Assembly (NCBI GenBank): GCA_035345875.1
Contig: DAORDH010000020.1
Location: forward strand, 1 to 64,000
Reading direction: 5' to 3'
DNA length: 64,000 bases
From: UBA2033 sp035345875
GTDB taxonomy: Bacteria; Spirochaetota; Leptospiria; Leptospirales; Leptospiraceae
Numbering within the stretch: position 1 is the stretch's first letter; each line of letters starts with the position of its first letter. Below are positions 16,824 through 24,685 of the stretch, one piece after another. The notes under the pieces are model-generated. The model saw only the letters and a list, made by a program, of their open reading frames with translations. It had not been told where the DNA came from and did not search any database. Made by a program: the position numbers and the translations under genes.

Positions 16824-17768
16824 ATGATTTTAAGAGTAGAAAATCTTTCTAAAACCTATCAGCCTTTCTTTTTATCTAAAAAGGCTCCTTTACACGCTGT
16901 AAAAAACGTAAGCTTCGAGATTGGCAAGGGAGAAATCTATGCCCTTCTCGGTCCCAATGGAGCGGGAAAATCCACCATCATTAAGATGATTGCAGGGCTT
17001 ATCAATCCCACAGCAGGTAAAATTATTTTTAACAACGAGCCAGTCACTAAAAACACTGTCTACAAAAGTCTGAGCGCAGTTCTAGAAGGAACGCGAAATG
17101 TTTACTGGCGACTGAATCCACTTGAGAATCTACACTACTTTGCAAATCTACGTGGAATTTCTTCTTCTGAAGTAAAAGAAAAAGCAACCGCTCTTTTAGA
17201 AACTCTCGAGATAGAGGGAAAGAAAAAAAATCAAAGCCAACATCTCTCTCGTGGTATGCTTCAAAAACTGGCATTAGGTGTTGCGCTCATCACTGATCCA
17301 CAAATCCTACTGTTAGATGAACCTACTTTGGGTCTAGATGTATCTAGTTCTCGCAAGATCAAAGAAAAGATTTTTCAACTTTCTAAGAAAGAAGGTAAAT
17401 CCGTATTACTCACAACGCATCAAATGGATTTAGTGGAAGAGCTTGCGGATCGTGTTGGAATTATTCGAAGTGGTTCTCTTGTCAAAGAAGGAAGCATTTC
17501 TGATCTCAAATCTATTTTTAAGAGTTACATCTATCGCATTAAAATCAAAGGGGATTTTAAACTTCCTCCTGTTTGGGTTAAATCCTATAGTGCTGAAATC
17601 AAAATGGAGCAAAGAGAATATACAGAAATCGAAGTAGACTGTAAAAACAAACAAGGGATGTATAAAGTTTTACATGAACTGGAAAGTCTCAAGAAAGATA
17701 TTATTTCCTTTCATCGTATAGAAGAAGATTTAGAAGAAGTTTTTTTAAGGGTGCTATCAAATCAATGA
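16824..17768 (+). CDS. ABC transporter, ATP-binding subunit
   Basis: A 314-residue ATPase. Walker A is GPNGAGKS at 43-50, the signature is LSRGM, Walker B is ILLLDEPTLGLD, and the switch is TTHQ. The last 80 residues are the extension usual in ABC-2 exporter ATPases. Its TGA overlaps the ATG of the permease gene by four bases (ATGA), so the two form one exporter, probably for a drug, lipid or polysaccharide; the substrate is not shown by the sequence. It starts with MILRVENLSKTY, the normal family start. Confidence 0.94.
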   Translation: MILRVENLSKTYQPFFLSKKAPLHAVKNVSFEIGKGEIYALLGPNGAGKSTIIKMIAGLINPTAGKIIFNNEPVTKNTVYKSLSAVLEGTRNVYWRLNPLENLHYFANLRGISSSEVKEKATALLETLEIEGKKKNQSQHLSRGMLQKLALGVALITDPQILLLDEPTLGLDVSSSRKIKEKIFQLSKKEGKSVLLTTHQMDLVEELADRVGIIRSGSLVKEGSISDLKSIFKSYIYRIKIKGDFKLPPVWVKSYSAEIKMEQREYTEIEVDCKNKQGMYKVLHELESLKKDIISFHRIEEDLEEVFLRVLSNQ

Positions 17769-18589
17769 TTCGAGTAATTACATTTATTTACGATTTTTTA
17801 TTAATACTAAAAGCAGAAGTAAAAAGAGATTATATATTTTTAAAGCGTTATCCGCTTGAGATTGTATCTTTTATATTCTTTATGTATATCATTTTACTTG
17901 CTGTATTTTTTGGATTCTCTCAGCTTACGATTGGAAGTGTGAATTTACTCAATCGTGAGAAAATGATTATTGGTTACTGTCTAATGCAATTTGTATTGTC
18001 TACTCAAATGGGTTGGTCTGGACAAATTCAAAATGAAAGTCAGACCGGAACCTTAGAACAACTTTCTATATCAGGACATGGTTTAGGAGAAGTCTTACTT
18101 GCTCGTGGACTCGCTCAACTTCCAAGACAAGTAATTAGTTTTTATACTTTGCTTTTTATGTATAAAATGAGTATCCCTGATTTACAAATTAGTTTTACGA
18201 ATAATTTTTTCATCTTAGTCACACTTTTTATCATGGCGATTGGTATTTTTGGGGTCTCTTATATTTTTGCAGGGATTACACTTCTTTTCAAAAGAGTTGG
18301 ATTCTTTTTTCAAATCATCAACTTTGCATTCCTTGGACTTTTTTGGCAAGATAGAAGCAAGCTTGTGAATGGGAGTCTCATTGCTCATTTGTATGATAAT
18401 TTTCCACTCACAATGGGAATGGCAAATCTTCAAAAGATTTTAATCAATCAATATGTAGAATTAAATATTTCTGAACTCAATTTGTTAATTTTTATGCTCA
18501 ACTCTTTGTTATTTGCGGCATTTGGATACTATCTATTTCATTTGATGGAACAAAAGGCAAGAACACTCGGTCTTCTTTCGCAGTATTGA
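17765..18589 (+). CDS. ABC-2 type transporter permease
   Basis: A 274-residue membrane protein with about six helices, coupled to the ATPase by a four-base overlap. The middle stretch MGWSGQIQNESQTGTLEQL is typical of ABC-2 permeases, where the ATPase docks between the second and third helices. No outer-membrane or adaptor partner is next to it. The convergent rsmE gene ends 25 bases downstream. Confidence 0.9.
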   Translation: MIRVITFIYDFLLILKAEVKRDYIFLKRYPLEIVSFIFFMYIILLAVFFGFSQLTIGSVNLLNREKMIIGYCLMQFVLSTQMGWSGQIQNESQTGTLEQLSISGHGLGEVLLARGLAQLPRQVISFYTLLFMYKMSIPDLQISFTNNFFILVTLFIMAIGIFGVSYIFAGITLLFKRVGFFFQIINFAFLGLFWQDRSKLVNGSLIAHLYDNFPLTMGMANLQKILINQYVELNISELNLLIFMLNSLLFAAFGYYLFHLMEQKARTLGLLSQY

Positions 18590-18614
18590 TTTTGGGAAAT
18601 AAGGCAAATTCATA

Positions 18615-19289
18615 TTAGCCGCTTAGGCTTTGAAAGGATAAAAGGCTGGTCATAAATACATGGGCTGTTTCGATTCTCAGAATATTTTCTTGGATTGAAA
18701 AAGACCTTGCATTTGCTTGAATGAGTAAATCCAATTCTTCTTTTCTAAATCCACCTTCCGGACCAATGATTGGTATTGATGACCAGTCTGAATTTGTTTT
18801 TAGATTTTTCTTGGCTTTTGGATCGAGCAAAAAAATATTTTTTTCAGCCAGCAGAAATTTTTCTAGAGAAGAATAGACTTCGATAGTTGGGATCGTATGA
18901 CGTTTCGATTGGGAGCATGCTTCCAGAATGATTTTATTTGCTCGGTCTAGGTTGATTTCCTTTCTTTCTGAATGTAGAAAGTTGATAAAATAAAAATGCG
19001 TAATTCCTATTTCTGTGCTTTTTTGTAAAAGAAAATCGAGTCGATTCGATTTTGGAATAGCAGAGGCTACTCCAATTTTATTGCTATTAATTAAGTGAGT
19101 CTCTGTTCGAATTAAATTACCGGTTTTACTTTTTGCTCCAACTTGGAAAAAATAAGAGCTGCCCTTTCCATCTCTTATTTCAATTTCTTTTTCTTCATCA
19201 TTGATTCTCAGACTTCGAAAGTGTTCAATTTCTTCTTTTGTAAATGTGATTTGATTTGTGAACTTCTCATCTGTGCGAAATAGAATCAT
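18615..19289 (-). CDS. rsmE: 16S rRNA m3U1498 methyltransferase RsmE
   Basis: A 224-residue SPOUT methyltransferase that methylates U1498 of 16S rRNA at N3. Family marks are the central KSNRLDFLLQKSTEIGI, EACSQSKRH, the SAM-binding knot loop GPEGGFRKEE and the C-terminal LRIETAHVF. The length is normal, with the small PUA-like N-terminal domain first. It is transcribed alone on the minus strand; repeat copy B lies upstream of its start. Confidence 0.94.
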   Translation of the reverse strand: MILFRTDEKFTNQITFTKEEIEHFRSLRINDEEKEIEIRDGKGSSYFFQVGAKSKTGNLIRTETHLINSNKIGVASAIPKSNRLDFLLQKSTEIGITHFYFINFLHSERKEINLDRANKIILEACSQSKRHTIPTIEVYSSLEKFLLAEKNIFLLDPKAKKNLKTNSDWSSIPIIGPEGGFRKEELDLLIQANARSFSIQENILRIETAHVFMTSLLSFQSLSG

Positions 19290-19341
19290 ATGAATAATAT
19301 GACCCCCATAGAATCGAGATTGTGTCTACCATTTAAAATTT

Positions 19342-19636
19342 TTAGTAACTACTGTTAAATAAATTTAATAAATTGAATGGGAAATGATGAATTTAAAAAT
19401 ATTAGAGAATACAAATCAACGAATAAAATCAATAGCCTCTGATAGATCGGCTTCTGGAGAGCTTATAAAGCGATAGATAGACAAGCTCTTCCTTCCTTCT
19501 ATCTCACTGTGCGCAAGTCTCTTGTAAGTTTTCAATGAAAATAGGAGCAAACCTCTTTTGAACGTTTGGTTCACCTAAACTCAATCATCCTTTTGTTAAG
19601 CAATGATAATAACGATAGTGTAAGATGAGTTATAAA
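19342..19636 (+). repeat. Dispersed repeat family, copy B
   Basis: The ends TTAGTAACTACTGTT (19342-19356) and AAGATGAGTTATAAA (19622-19636) are worn copies of the inverted ends seen in copy C. The inside shares with copy C (reverse) GAAATGAT, AAAATCAA-AGCCT, a CAAGC...CTTCC stretch and CAATGA-AATAGG-GCAAA followed by TTTGAACG, and with copy A AATATTAGAGAAT. It fills almost all of the 386-base gap between rsmE and pdxH, in which I see no gene. Confidence 0.55.
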
Positions 19637-19675
19637 ACTTCTTGCTCTTCTCTCTAGCAAATAAATTCTTTCCCT

Positions 19676-20329
19676 ATGAAGAAGAAAGATAGTTCCTCTA
19701 TTTCCCATATGCGTCGTAATTATGCACTCGGTGGATTAATAGAAACAAACATAGAAAAAAGTCCAATCGATCAATTTTCGATTTGGTTTAAAGAAGCGCT
19801 CAATTCCAAAATTTTAGAGGCAAATGCAATGACTCTTGCGACTGCCGACAAATCTGGATTAGCCTCTGCAAGAATTGTATTATTAAAGAGCTTTGATGAG
19901 AAAGGTTTTATTTTTTTTACAAACTATGAAAGCAGAAAAGGAAAAGAAATTCAAGAAACGAAAAAAGGAACTCTCCTTTTTTTCTGGGATGCTCTTGAGA
20001 GACAAGTGAGAATTGAAGGGAAGTTGAAGAAGATTTCTACGAAAGACTCCGATGAATATTTTCATTCTAGACCATTTGAAAGTCAAGTAGGAGCTATCGC
20101 ATCGAGTCAGAGTAAAGTTTTGAAATCAAGAGAAGAGCTAGAAAAAAAATATTCAGCACTACTCGTCCAATACAAAGATAAAAAAGTTCCTATGCCAAAG
20201 CAATGGGGAGGCTATATATTAGAACCTTCTAAAATAGAATTCTGGCAAGGAAGACCAAGTAGACTCCATGATCGGATTCTGTATTCTAAAAATAAGAAAG
20301 GTTGGAAAATAGAAAGACTCTATCCATAA
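19676..20329 (+). CDS. pdxH: Pyridoxamine/pyridoxine 5'-phosphate oxidase
   Basis: A 217-residue FMN enzyme that oxidises pyridoxine or pyridoxamine 5'-phosphate to pyridoxal 5'-phosphate. Visible family features are MRRNYALGGL, the FMN-binding SARIVLLKSFDEKGFIFFTN, then SRKGKEI, RQVRIEGK and the C-terminal dimer motif EFWQGRPSRLHDR. The C-terminus IERLYP is typical. The ATG at 19676 adds 11 residues ahead of an alternative ATG at MRRNY. The radical SAM gene follows after four bases. Confidence 0.96.
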   Translation: MKKKDSSSISHMRRNYALGGLIETNIEKSPIDQFSIWFKEALNSKILEANAMTLATADKSGLASARIVLLKSFDEKGFIFFTNYESRKGKEIQETKKGTLLFFWDALERQVRIEGKLKKISTKDSDEYFHSRPFESQVGAIASSQSKVLKSREELEKKYSALLVQYKDKKVPMPKQWGGYILEPSKIEFWQGRPSRLHDRILYSKNKKGWKIERLYP

Positions 20330-20333
20330 TCTT

Positions 20334-21728
20334 ATGCCTACGAAATCTTATACCTATTATGATTATACAATCAGCCTTTGCACAAAATGTTTAAAACGAA
20401 TCAGTGCAAAGATTATCTTCGAGGAAGAAAAAGTATTTATGCTAAAATCCTGTCCAGAGCATGGGACAGAGAGGGTTTTAATCGCTACAGATATTGAATA
20501 TTACAAGCGATGTAGAGATTTTTTAAAGCCAGGAGAATCTCCTCTCCATTTTAATACAGAAACGTTATACGGCTGTCCTTATGATTGTGGTCTCTGTCCG
20601 GATCATGAACAACATTCTTGTCTAACTGTTTTAGAAATAACCGATAGATGTAATCTTACTTGTCCTACCTGTTATGCTGAGTCTAGTCCTAGCCATGGAC
20701 GTCATAAAACTCTCGAAGAAATTAATACCATGCTTGATATCATTGTGGCAAATGAAGGTTATGCGGATGTTGTGCAGATCAGCGGAGGAGAGCCAACAAT
20801 TCATCCACAGATATTTGAGATTATAGCTCTCGCAAAAACAAAGAAGATTCGACATTTGATGTTAAATACAAATGGGATTAAAATTGCAAAGGATAAAGAG
20901 TTTGTAAAGAAATTGTCTGAATTTAAAGTAGGGTTTGAAGTCTATTTGCAATTTGATTCTTTTAAGAAGGAATCATTAGAGACGCTCCGTGGAGAGGATT
21001 TAAGAGAAGTGAGGCAAAATGCCATTACCCACTTAAATGAATTTAATATTTCTACAAACCTTGTTGTCACAGTGCAAAAGGGTGTGAATGATGATGAAAT
21101 TGGTTCGATTATCGATTACGCACTTACTCAAAAATGCATTCGAGGTGTAACCTTCCAACCAATCGAAATCGCGGGAAGATTAACCCAATTTAATCCAGCA
21201 ACAGATCGTTATACGATGACTGAAATTAGAAGTGCAATTCTAGAACAAACAGATGTATTTACAGAGAAGGATTTAATTCCCGTTCCTTGTAATCCGGACG
21301 CTTTGGTGATGGGATATGCTCTTAAGATAGATAACCAAGTCTATCCACTGACTAGTATGCTAGATCCAGAAGAAATTTTACAAAATACTGGAAATACAAT
21401 CGTATTTGAAAGAGACGAAAAATTAAAAAGTCATCTCTTAAAAGTTTTTAGCACTGCAAACTCTGTTGATTCAATTACTCCAGAACTTTCTACAATGCTT
21501 TGCTGTCTTCCGAATATATCTGCTCCTAGCCTAACGTATGAGAATGTATTTCGAATTATCATCATGAATTTTATAGATGCATATAATTTTGACGTGAGAT
21601 CAGTAAAGCGTTCTTGTGTGCATATCATCAATGATACAAGTGGTAAAATCATTCCCTTTGAAACGATGAATCTTTTTTATCGTGGAGAAAAAATTAAACA
21701 ACTAGAAGTATTAAGAAAGAGAGGTTAG
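20334..21728 (+). CDS. Radical SAM enzyme of the MJ0619/Tes family
   Basis: A 464-residue radical SAM protein. The 4Fe-4S motif is CNLTCPTC (C106, C110, C113). Ahead of it are the cysteine groups typical of this family: CTKC (C16, C19), CPEHG (C40), and GCPYDCGLCPDHEQHSC (C81, C85, C88, C96), suited to extra iron-sulfur clusters. Then come SGGEPTIHP and further C-terminal cysteines (LCCLPN). Known members include a methanogen pterin methyltransferase-type enzyme (MJ0619) and the tetraether lipid synthase Tes. A role in C-C bond formation on lipid tails or in methylation is possible but unproven. It follows pdxH after four bases. Confidence 0.85.
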   Translation: MPTKSYTYYDYTISLCTKCLKRISAKIIFEEEKVFMLKSCPEHGTERVLIATDIEYYKRCRDFLKPGESPLHFNTETLYGCPYDCGLCPDHEQHSCLTVLEITDRCNLTCPTCYAESSPSHGRHKTLEEINTMLDIIVANEGYADVVQISGGEPTIHPQIFEIIALAKTKKIRHLMLNTNGIKIAKDKEFVKKLSEFKVGFEVYLQFDSFKKESLETLRGEDLREVRQNAITHLNEFNISTNLVVTVQKGVNDDEIGSIIDYALTQKCIRGVTFQPIEIAGRLTQFNPATDRYTMTEIRSAILEQTDVFTEKDLIPVPCNPDALVMGYALKIDNQVYPLTSMLDPEEILQNTGNTIVFERDEKLKSHLLKVFSTANSVDSITPELSTMLCCLPNISAPSLTYENVFRIIIMNFIDAYNFDVRSVKRSCVHIINDTSGKIIPFETMNLFYRGEKIKQLEVLRKRG

Positions 21729-21729
21729 T

Positions 21730-22041
21730 ATGGATGAAAGTGTTTTAAAGAAAATAGTAATTTTAAACTTAAAAATCTATGGTCTTATCACCTTGTGCGA
21801 GTTAATTTTAGTTGCTGGTTTTATTGGGCAGGGAGATCAAAAATACGGTGGAGTATTTTTTATGATACTTTCTATGTTCAGTATTTTTTTACAGGTTTTG
21901 ACCAATATAATCCTCTCTATTTACAATTATAAGAAAGAAGATAAAGAAAAGGCAAAGGCTTATTTATTAAGTTTCATTGTGATACTTTTAGTTGGGTTTC
22001 CGAGTTGTTTTGGATTTGGAACTGTAATGAGTATTCGTTAA
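21730..22041 (+). CDS. Small three-helix membrane protein
   Basis: A 103-residue protein with hydrophobic stretches at about 9-33, 40-66 and 80-98 and a charged loop YNYKKEDKEKAKAY between the last two. I recognise no family. It starts one base after the radical SAM gene's stop, so it is the third gene of the pdxH-radical SAM operon and might hold the enzyme at the membrane; that is inference from position only. Confidence 0.65.
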   Translation: MDESVLKKIVILNLKIYGLITLCELILVAGFIGQGDQKYGGVFFMILSMFSIFLQVLTNIILSIYNYKKEDKEKAKAYLLSFIVILLVGFPSCFGFGTVMSIR

Positions 22042-22091
22042 TTTATATACTATACTGATGCTACTTGGAATTTTGATTGTCCTTGTGAGAT

Positions 22092-22165
22092 GTTAGCCCT
22101 GAGCGCATTAAAGGGTCGAAGCATAGCTAATAGAATCAGTATTCATTTGACATGCTCAGGATTAC
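22092..22165. repeat. REP-like inverted GTTAGCCCTGAGC element
   Basis: GTTAGCCCTGAGC (22092-22104) is followed by GTCGAAG, and an inverted relative, GCTCAGGATTAC, lies at 22154-22165 after TTTGACAT. CCTGAGC...GTCGAA is a widespread intergenic repeat motif in bacteria. It sits in the 230-base gap between convergent genes, which otherwise looks empty. Confidence 0.5.
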
Positions 22166-22271
22166 ACTATCGCTATTTTCCGAAATTCAATTTTTCTTGT
22201 GTATATCGACTAGCAGTCTCTCGAAATTATTAATAAAGAATCTATCGCAAAAGATTTAAATTCGATCCAGT

Positions 22272-23069
22272 TCAATTCTGCTCAATCATTTCTAGAATTT
22301 CTTTTCTTACCAATTCATATTCATTCCATGGTAGGAAATGATTCATATCTCCTCGAATGATTTTTAGTTTTGTTTTGTCAGAAATCATCCTTTGCGCATA
22401 ATCCACATTAGCCGGTAAAACCAAACTATCATTGTCGCCTTGGATGAGAGTCATTGGAATTTTTATATTTTTCCAAAGATGTTCCATTTTTTTGAGTTCA
22501 AATCGAAGTGGTAGAATTTCTTGATTGGATACATCTAAAAAACTTGGTAAAATGAAACGAACCAATCTCCAATTGGCTAATTTTTGATACCAAAGAACTT
22601 TTTCTAATTCAGGATCAATCGAACCTGCTAAAAGTAATACACTCGAAATATATTTTGGGTAATCCATTGCAAGTCTCACTGCTACAGGTCCTCCATAAGA
22701 GTGACCAATTACTAAGGTAGGAAGTCTATATTTTTCTAGAATAGGAGCGATTGACTTTGCTTGATTTGCAAGTGATAACTCTGCTTTCCCCTTGTTCGAA
22801 CCGCCATATCCATATCGATCAACAGAAATTAAAACTGCTTTTTTCTGTAAGATCTTATCTTCCAAATAATCAGAGAAAGCTTTTAAGGAGCCAGGGGAAC
22901 CGTGGATAAATAAGATTAGCTTCTCTTGATTAGAAGGAGCTACCGCATATTGCATAGTAGATCCTTCTATATTGTATTCTTTTAAAATTGGTTTTATTCC
23001 TTTCTCTTCTTCTTTTCGTTCAGTAAAACAATAGAAACAAAAAAGTAGAAGAAAAATTAAGATTCGCAT
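22272..23069 (-). CDS. Alpha/beta hydrolase, exported or anchored
   Basis: A 265-residue alpha/beta hydrolase with an N-terminal hydrophobic signal (MRILIFLLLFCFYCF), perhaps lipid-modified. The oxyanion region is LFIHGSPGS, the nucleophile elbow GHSYGGP, the acid is in QGDNDSLV and the histidine in DMNHFLPW, so the triad looks complete. The substrate is unknown. I used the ATG at 23069, one base after the stop of the SRPBCC gene; a longer reading to 23150 would overlap that gene. It is third in a minus-strand operon. Confidence 0.88.
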   Translation of the reverse strand: MRILIFLLLFCFYCFTERKEEEKGIKPILKEYNIEGSTMQYAVAPSNQEKLILFIHGSPGSLKAFSDYLEDKILQKKAVLISVDRYGYGGSNKGKAELSLANQAKSIAPILEKYRLPTLVIGHSYGGPVAVRLAMDYPKYISSVLLLAGSIDPELEKVLWYQKLANWRLVRFILPSFLDVSNQEILPLRFELKKMEHLWKNIKIPMTLIQGDNDSLVLPANVDYAQRMISDKTKLKIIRGDMNHFLPWNEYELVRKEILEMIEQN

Positions 23070-23070
23070 A

Positions 23071-23490
23071 TTACTTTTCCAAATTTCTAACGAGCCTATC
23101 CATATTTTCTTGCATTTCTTTTCTGAAAATCCCAGAAAGAATACCTTCACTTAAACGCAAAAGACCTTTTAGTTCAATGTTGTCAGTGATTCTAAGAAAT
23201 GTATTTTCTCCTCTATCTTCGAACTCATAGTAGTCATCAAATTTTAAAGTAGTTGAATCACAGCTTGCTAAAAAGCTTTTTCCCTTTTCTTCTGAGATAA
23301 TACGATAGTCGGAATTTATATTTACTATAGATAAACTTAGAGTGATTGCACATGAGTTCTTCTCTGAGTCAGTCCATTTTGCATGTTTGAGCGATGAATT
23401 ATATTCAACCATTGTTTCTAAATTTCGCACATAGGAATACACTTTCTCAATAGGTGCTTTAATTACTGCTTCTACTTTAGTTGTAAACAT
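23071..23490 (-). CDS. SRPBCC (START-like) family protein
   Basis: A 139-residue single-domain protein. The pattern VEAVIKAPIEKVYSYVRNL at the N-terminus, the central strands ending YYEFEDRGENTFLRITDNIEL and a long C-terminal helix (FRKEMQENMDRLVRNLEK) are those of the helix-grip SRPBCC/polyketide cyclase-like fold, which binds hydrophobic ligands. The ligand is unknown. It starts three bases after the lipoprotein gene upstream and ends one base before the hydrolase, so the three are one operon. Confidence 0.85.
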   Translation of the reverse strand: MFTTKVEAVIKAPIEKVYSYVRNLETMVEYNSSLKHAKWTDSEKNSCAITLSLSIVNINSDYRIISEEKGKSFLASCDSTTLKFDDYYEFEDRGENTFLRITDNIELKGLLRLSEGILSGIFRKEMQENMDRLVRNLEK

Positions 23491-23493
23491 AGA

Positions 23494-24480
23494 TTACCAT
23501 TTAAAGCTACCGCTTTTGTCATAATCGAAACTCATCGTTCCATCAGGTAAACCAGGGACATTGAGCCCAGAAAGACCCTTTAATTTAAAATCAGAGCTTT
23601 TTTTCTGAATTGCATCTGCAATCCCACTGGAAAGAGATTTGAGTGGAAAACTTGTTTTTACTTTTACGATGGATTCTTTTCCATTGTTAATTATATCGAC
23701 TGGAACTCCTGATAGGAATTTTTCTCCGTTAAGCGCTAAGTCATATTTTAAATCACTGAACTTTAGAGCTGCTGCCGCCTGATTTGCCAGTGCAATTTCA
23801 AATTCGGTTGCGACATCAATATCTACATTGCTAAGACCTGCTTGCGCTGCTGAACCTAGATTTGTTTTTTTTCCACTGAGTAAATTATCTAAATAAGTTT
23901 TTGCTGTGTTTGTTGCTCCATCTTTTACTCCACTACTGATTTGATCTGTATCTGGCTTAACGATTTTAAAATTACGAATGTCAATCGTTGGAAGAACGGC
24001 TGGAATTTGCTTGTCCTGTGTAAAAGGAAATTCAAAGCTTTTTTTTCCAGCTAATTGATAACTCTCAGGAATAGGGACATTTAACACTCCATCAAGTTTG
24101 ACATTTAATAAATCTTTTCCAGGAAGTTTTTTGTAAATATCCATAAGATCAGAATATTTCAGTATAACGTCAACCGGAAGATCCTTGTTGGAACTAGCTT
24201 CGATTTTTCCTAAATCAACCTTAGAGAACTTTGCGAGATTCGTTCCTTCTATTAATACATTCATGTCTAAGATTGATTTTGGAATCGATACTGGGTATGG
24301 ATTTCTAACATTTGTTAAAAGTTTTAATGATATATTCTCAAGTGTGATTTTATTTATGTCTACACTTTTTAATGTGAACGTTGGCTCATTCCCACCACCT
24401 AAAAATTGTTGAAACAGTGCACAACCATTGAAAACAAAAATGGCTCCAATAAAAAAGGATAATTTGAATAGATTTTTCAT
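23494..24480 (-). CDS. LEA14-like (WHy domain) lipoprotein
   Basis: A 328-residue lipoprotein: the signal ends FNGC with Cys at about residue 19. After a short linker, TFTLKSVDINKITLENISL and LLTNVRNPYPVSIP match the water-stress/hypersensitive-response (LEA_2) domain start. A second similar domain is likely in the C-terminal half (DIDVATEFEIALANQ...). The family is seen in desiccation and envelope proteins; the exact role is unknown. It probably sits on the periplasmic face of a membrane. It is first in an operon with the SRPBCC and hydrolase genes. Confidence 0.8.
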   Translation of the reverse strand: MKNLFKLSFFIGAIFVFNGCALFQQFLGGGNEPTFTLKSVDINKITLENISLKLLTNVRNPYPVSIPKSILDMNVLIEGTNLAKFSKVDLGKIEASSNKDLPVDVILKYSDLMDIYKKLPGKDLLNVKLDGVLNVPIPESYQLAGKKSFEFPFTQDKQIPAVLPTIDIRNFKIVKPDTDQISSGVKDGATNTAKTYLDNLLSGKKTNLGSAAQAGLSNVDIDVATEFEIALANQAAAALKFSDLKYDLALNGEKFLSGVPVDIINNGKESIVKVKTSFPLKSLSSGIADAIQKKSSDFKLKGLSGLNVPGLPDGTMSFDYDKSGSFKW

Positions 24481-24685
24481 GATCTAGTCCTTTATGTAAT
24501 TATTTTACTGAGTATTAAAAGCGAATCTATTTAAGAATAAAATACTACAAGAATTTAATTTGATTCGGATTTAAAAAATATAATTTAACTTTTTAAATAA
24601 AATGGAAAATTATATTTCATCTCTAAATAGAATTATTTTGCTTTAAAAGTCAGCATAACTAAAATTATGTATTGGGATAGAAGGG

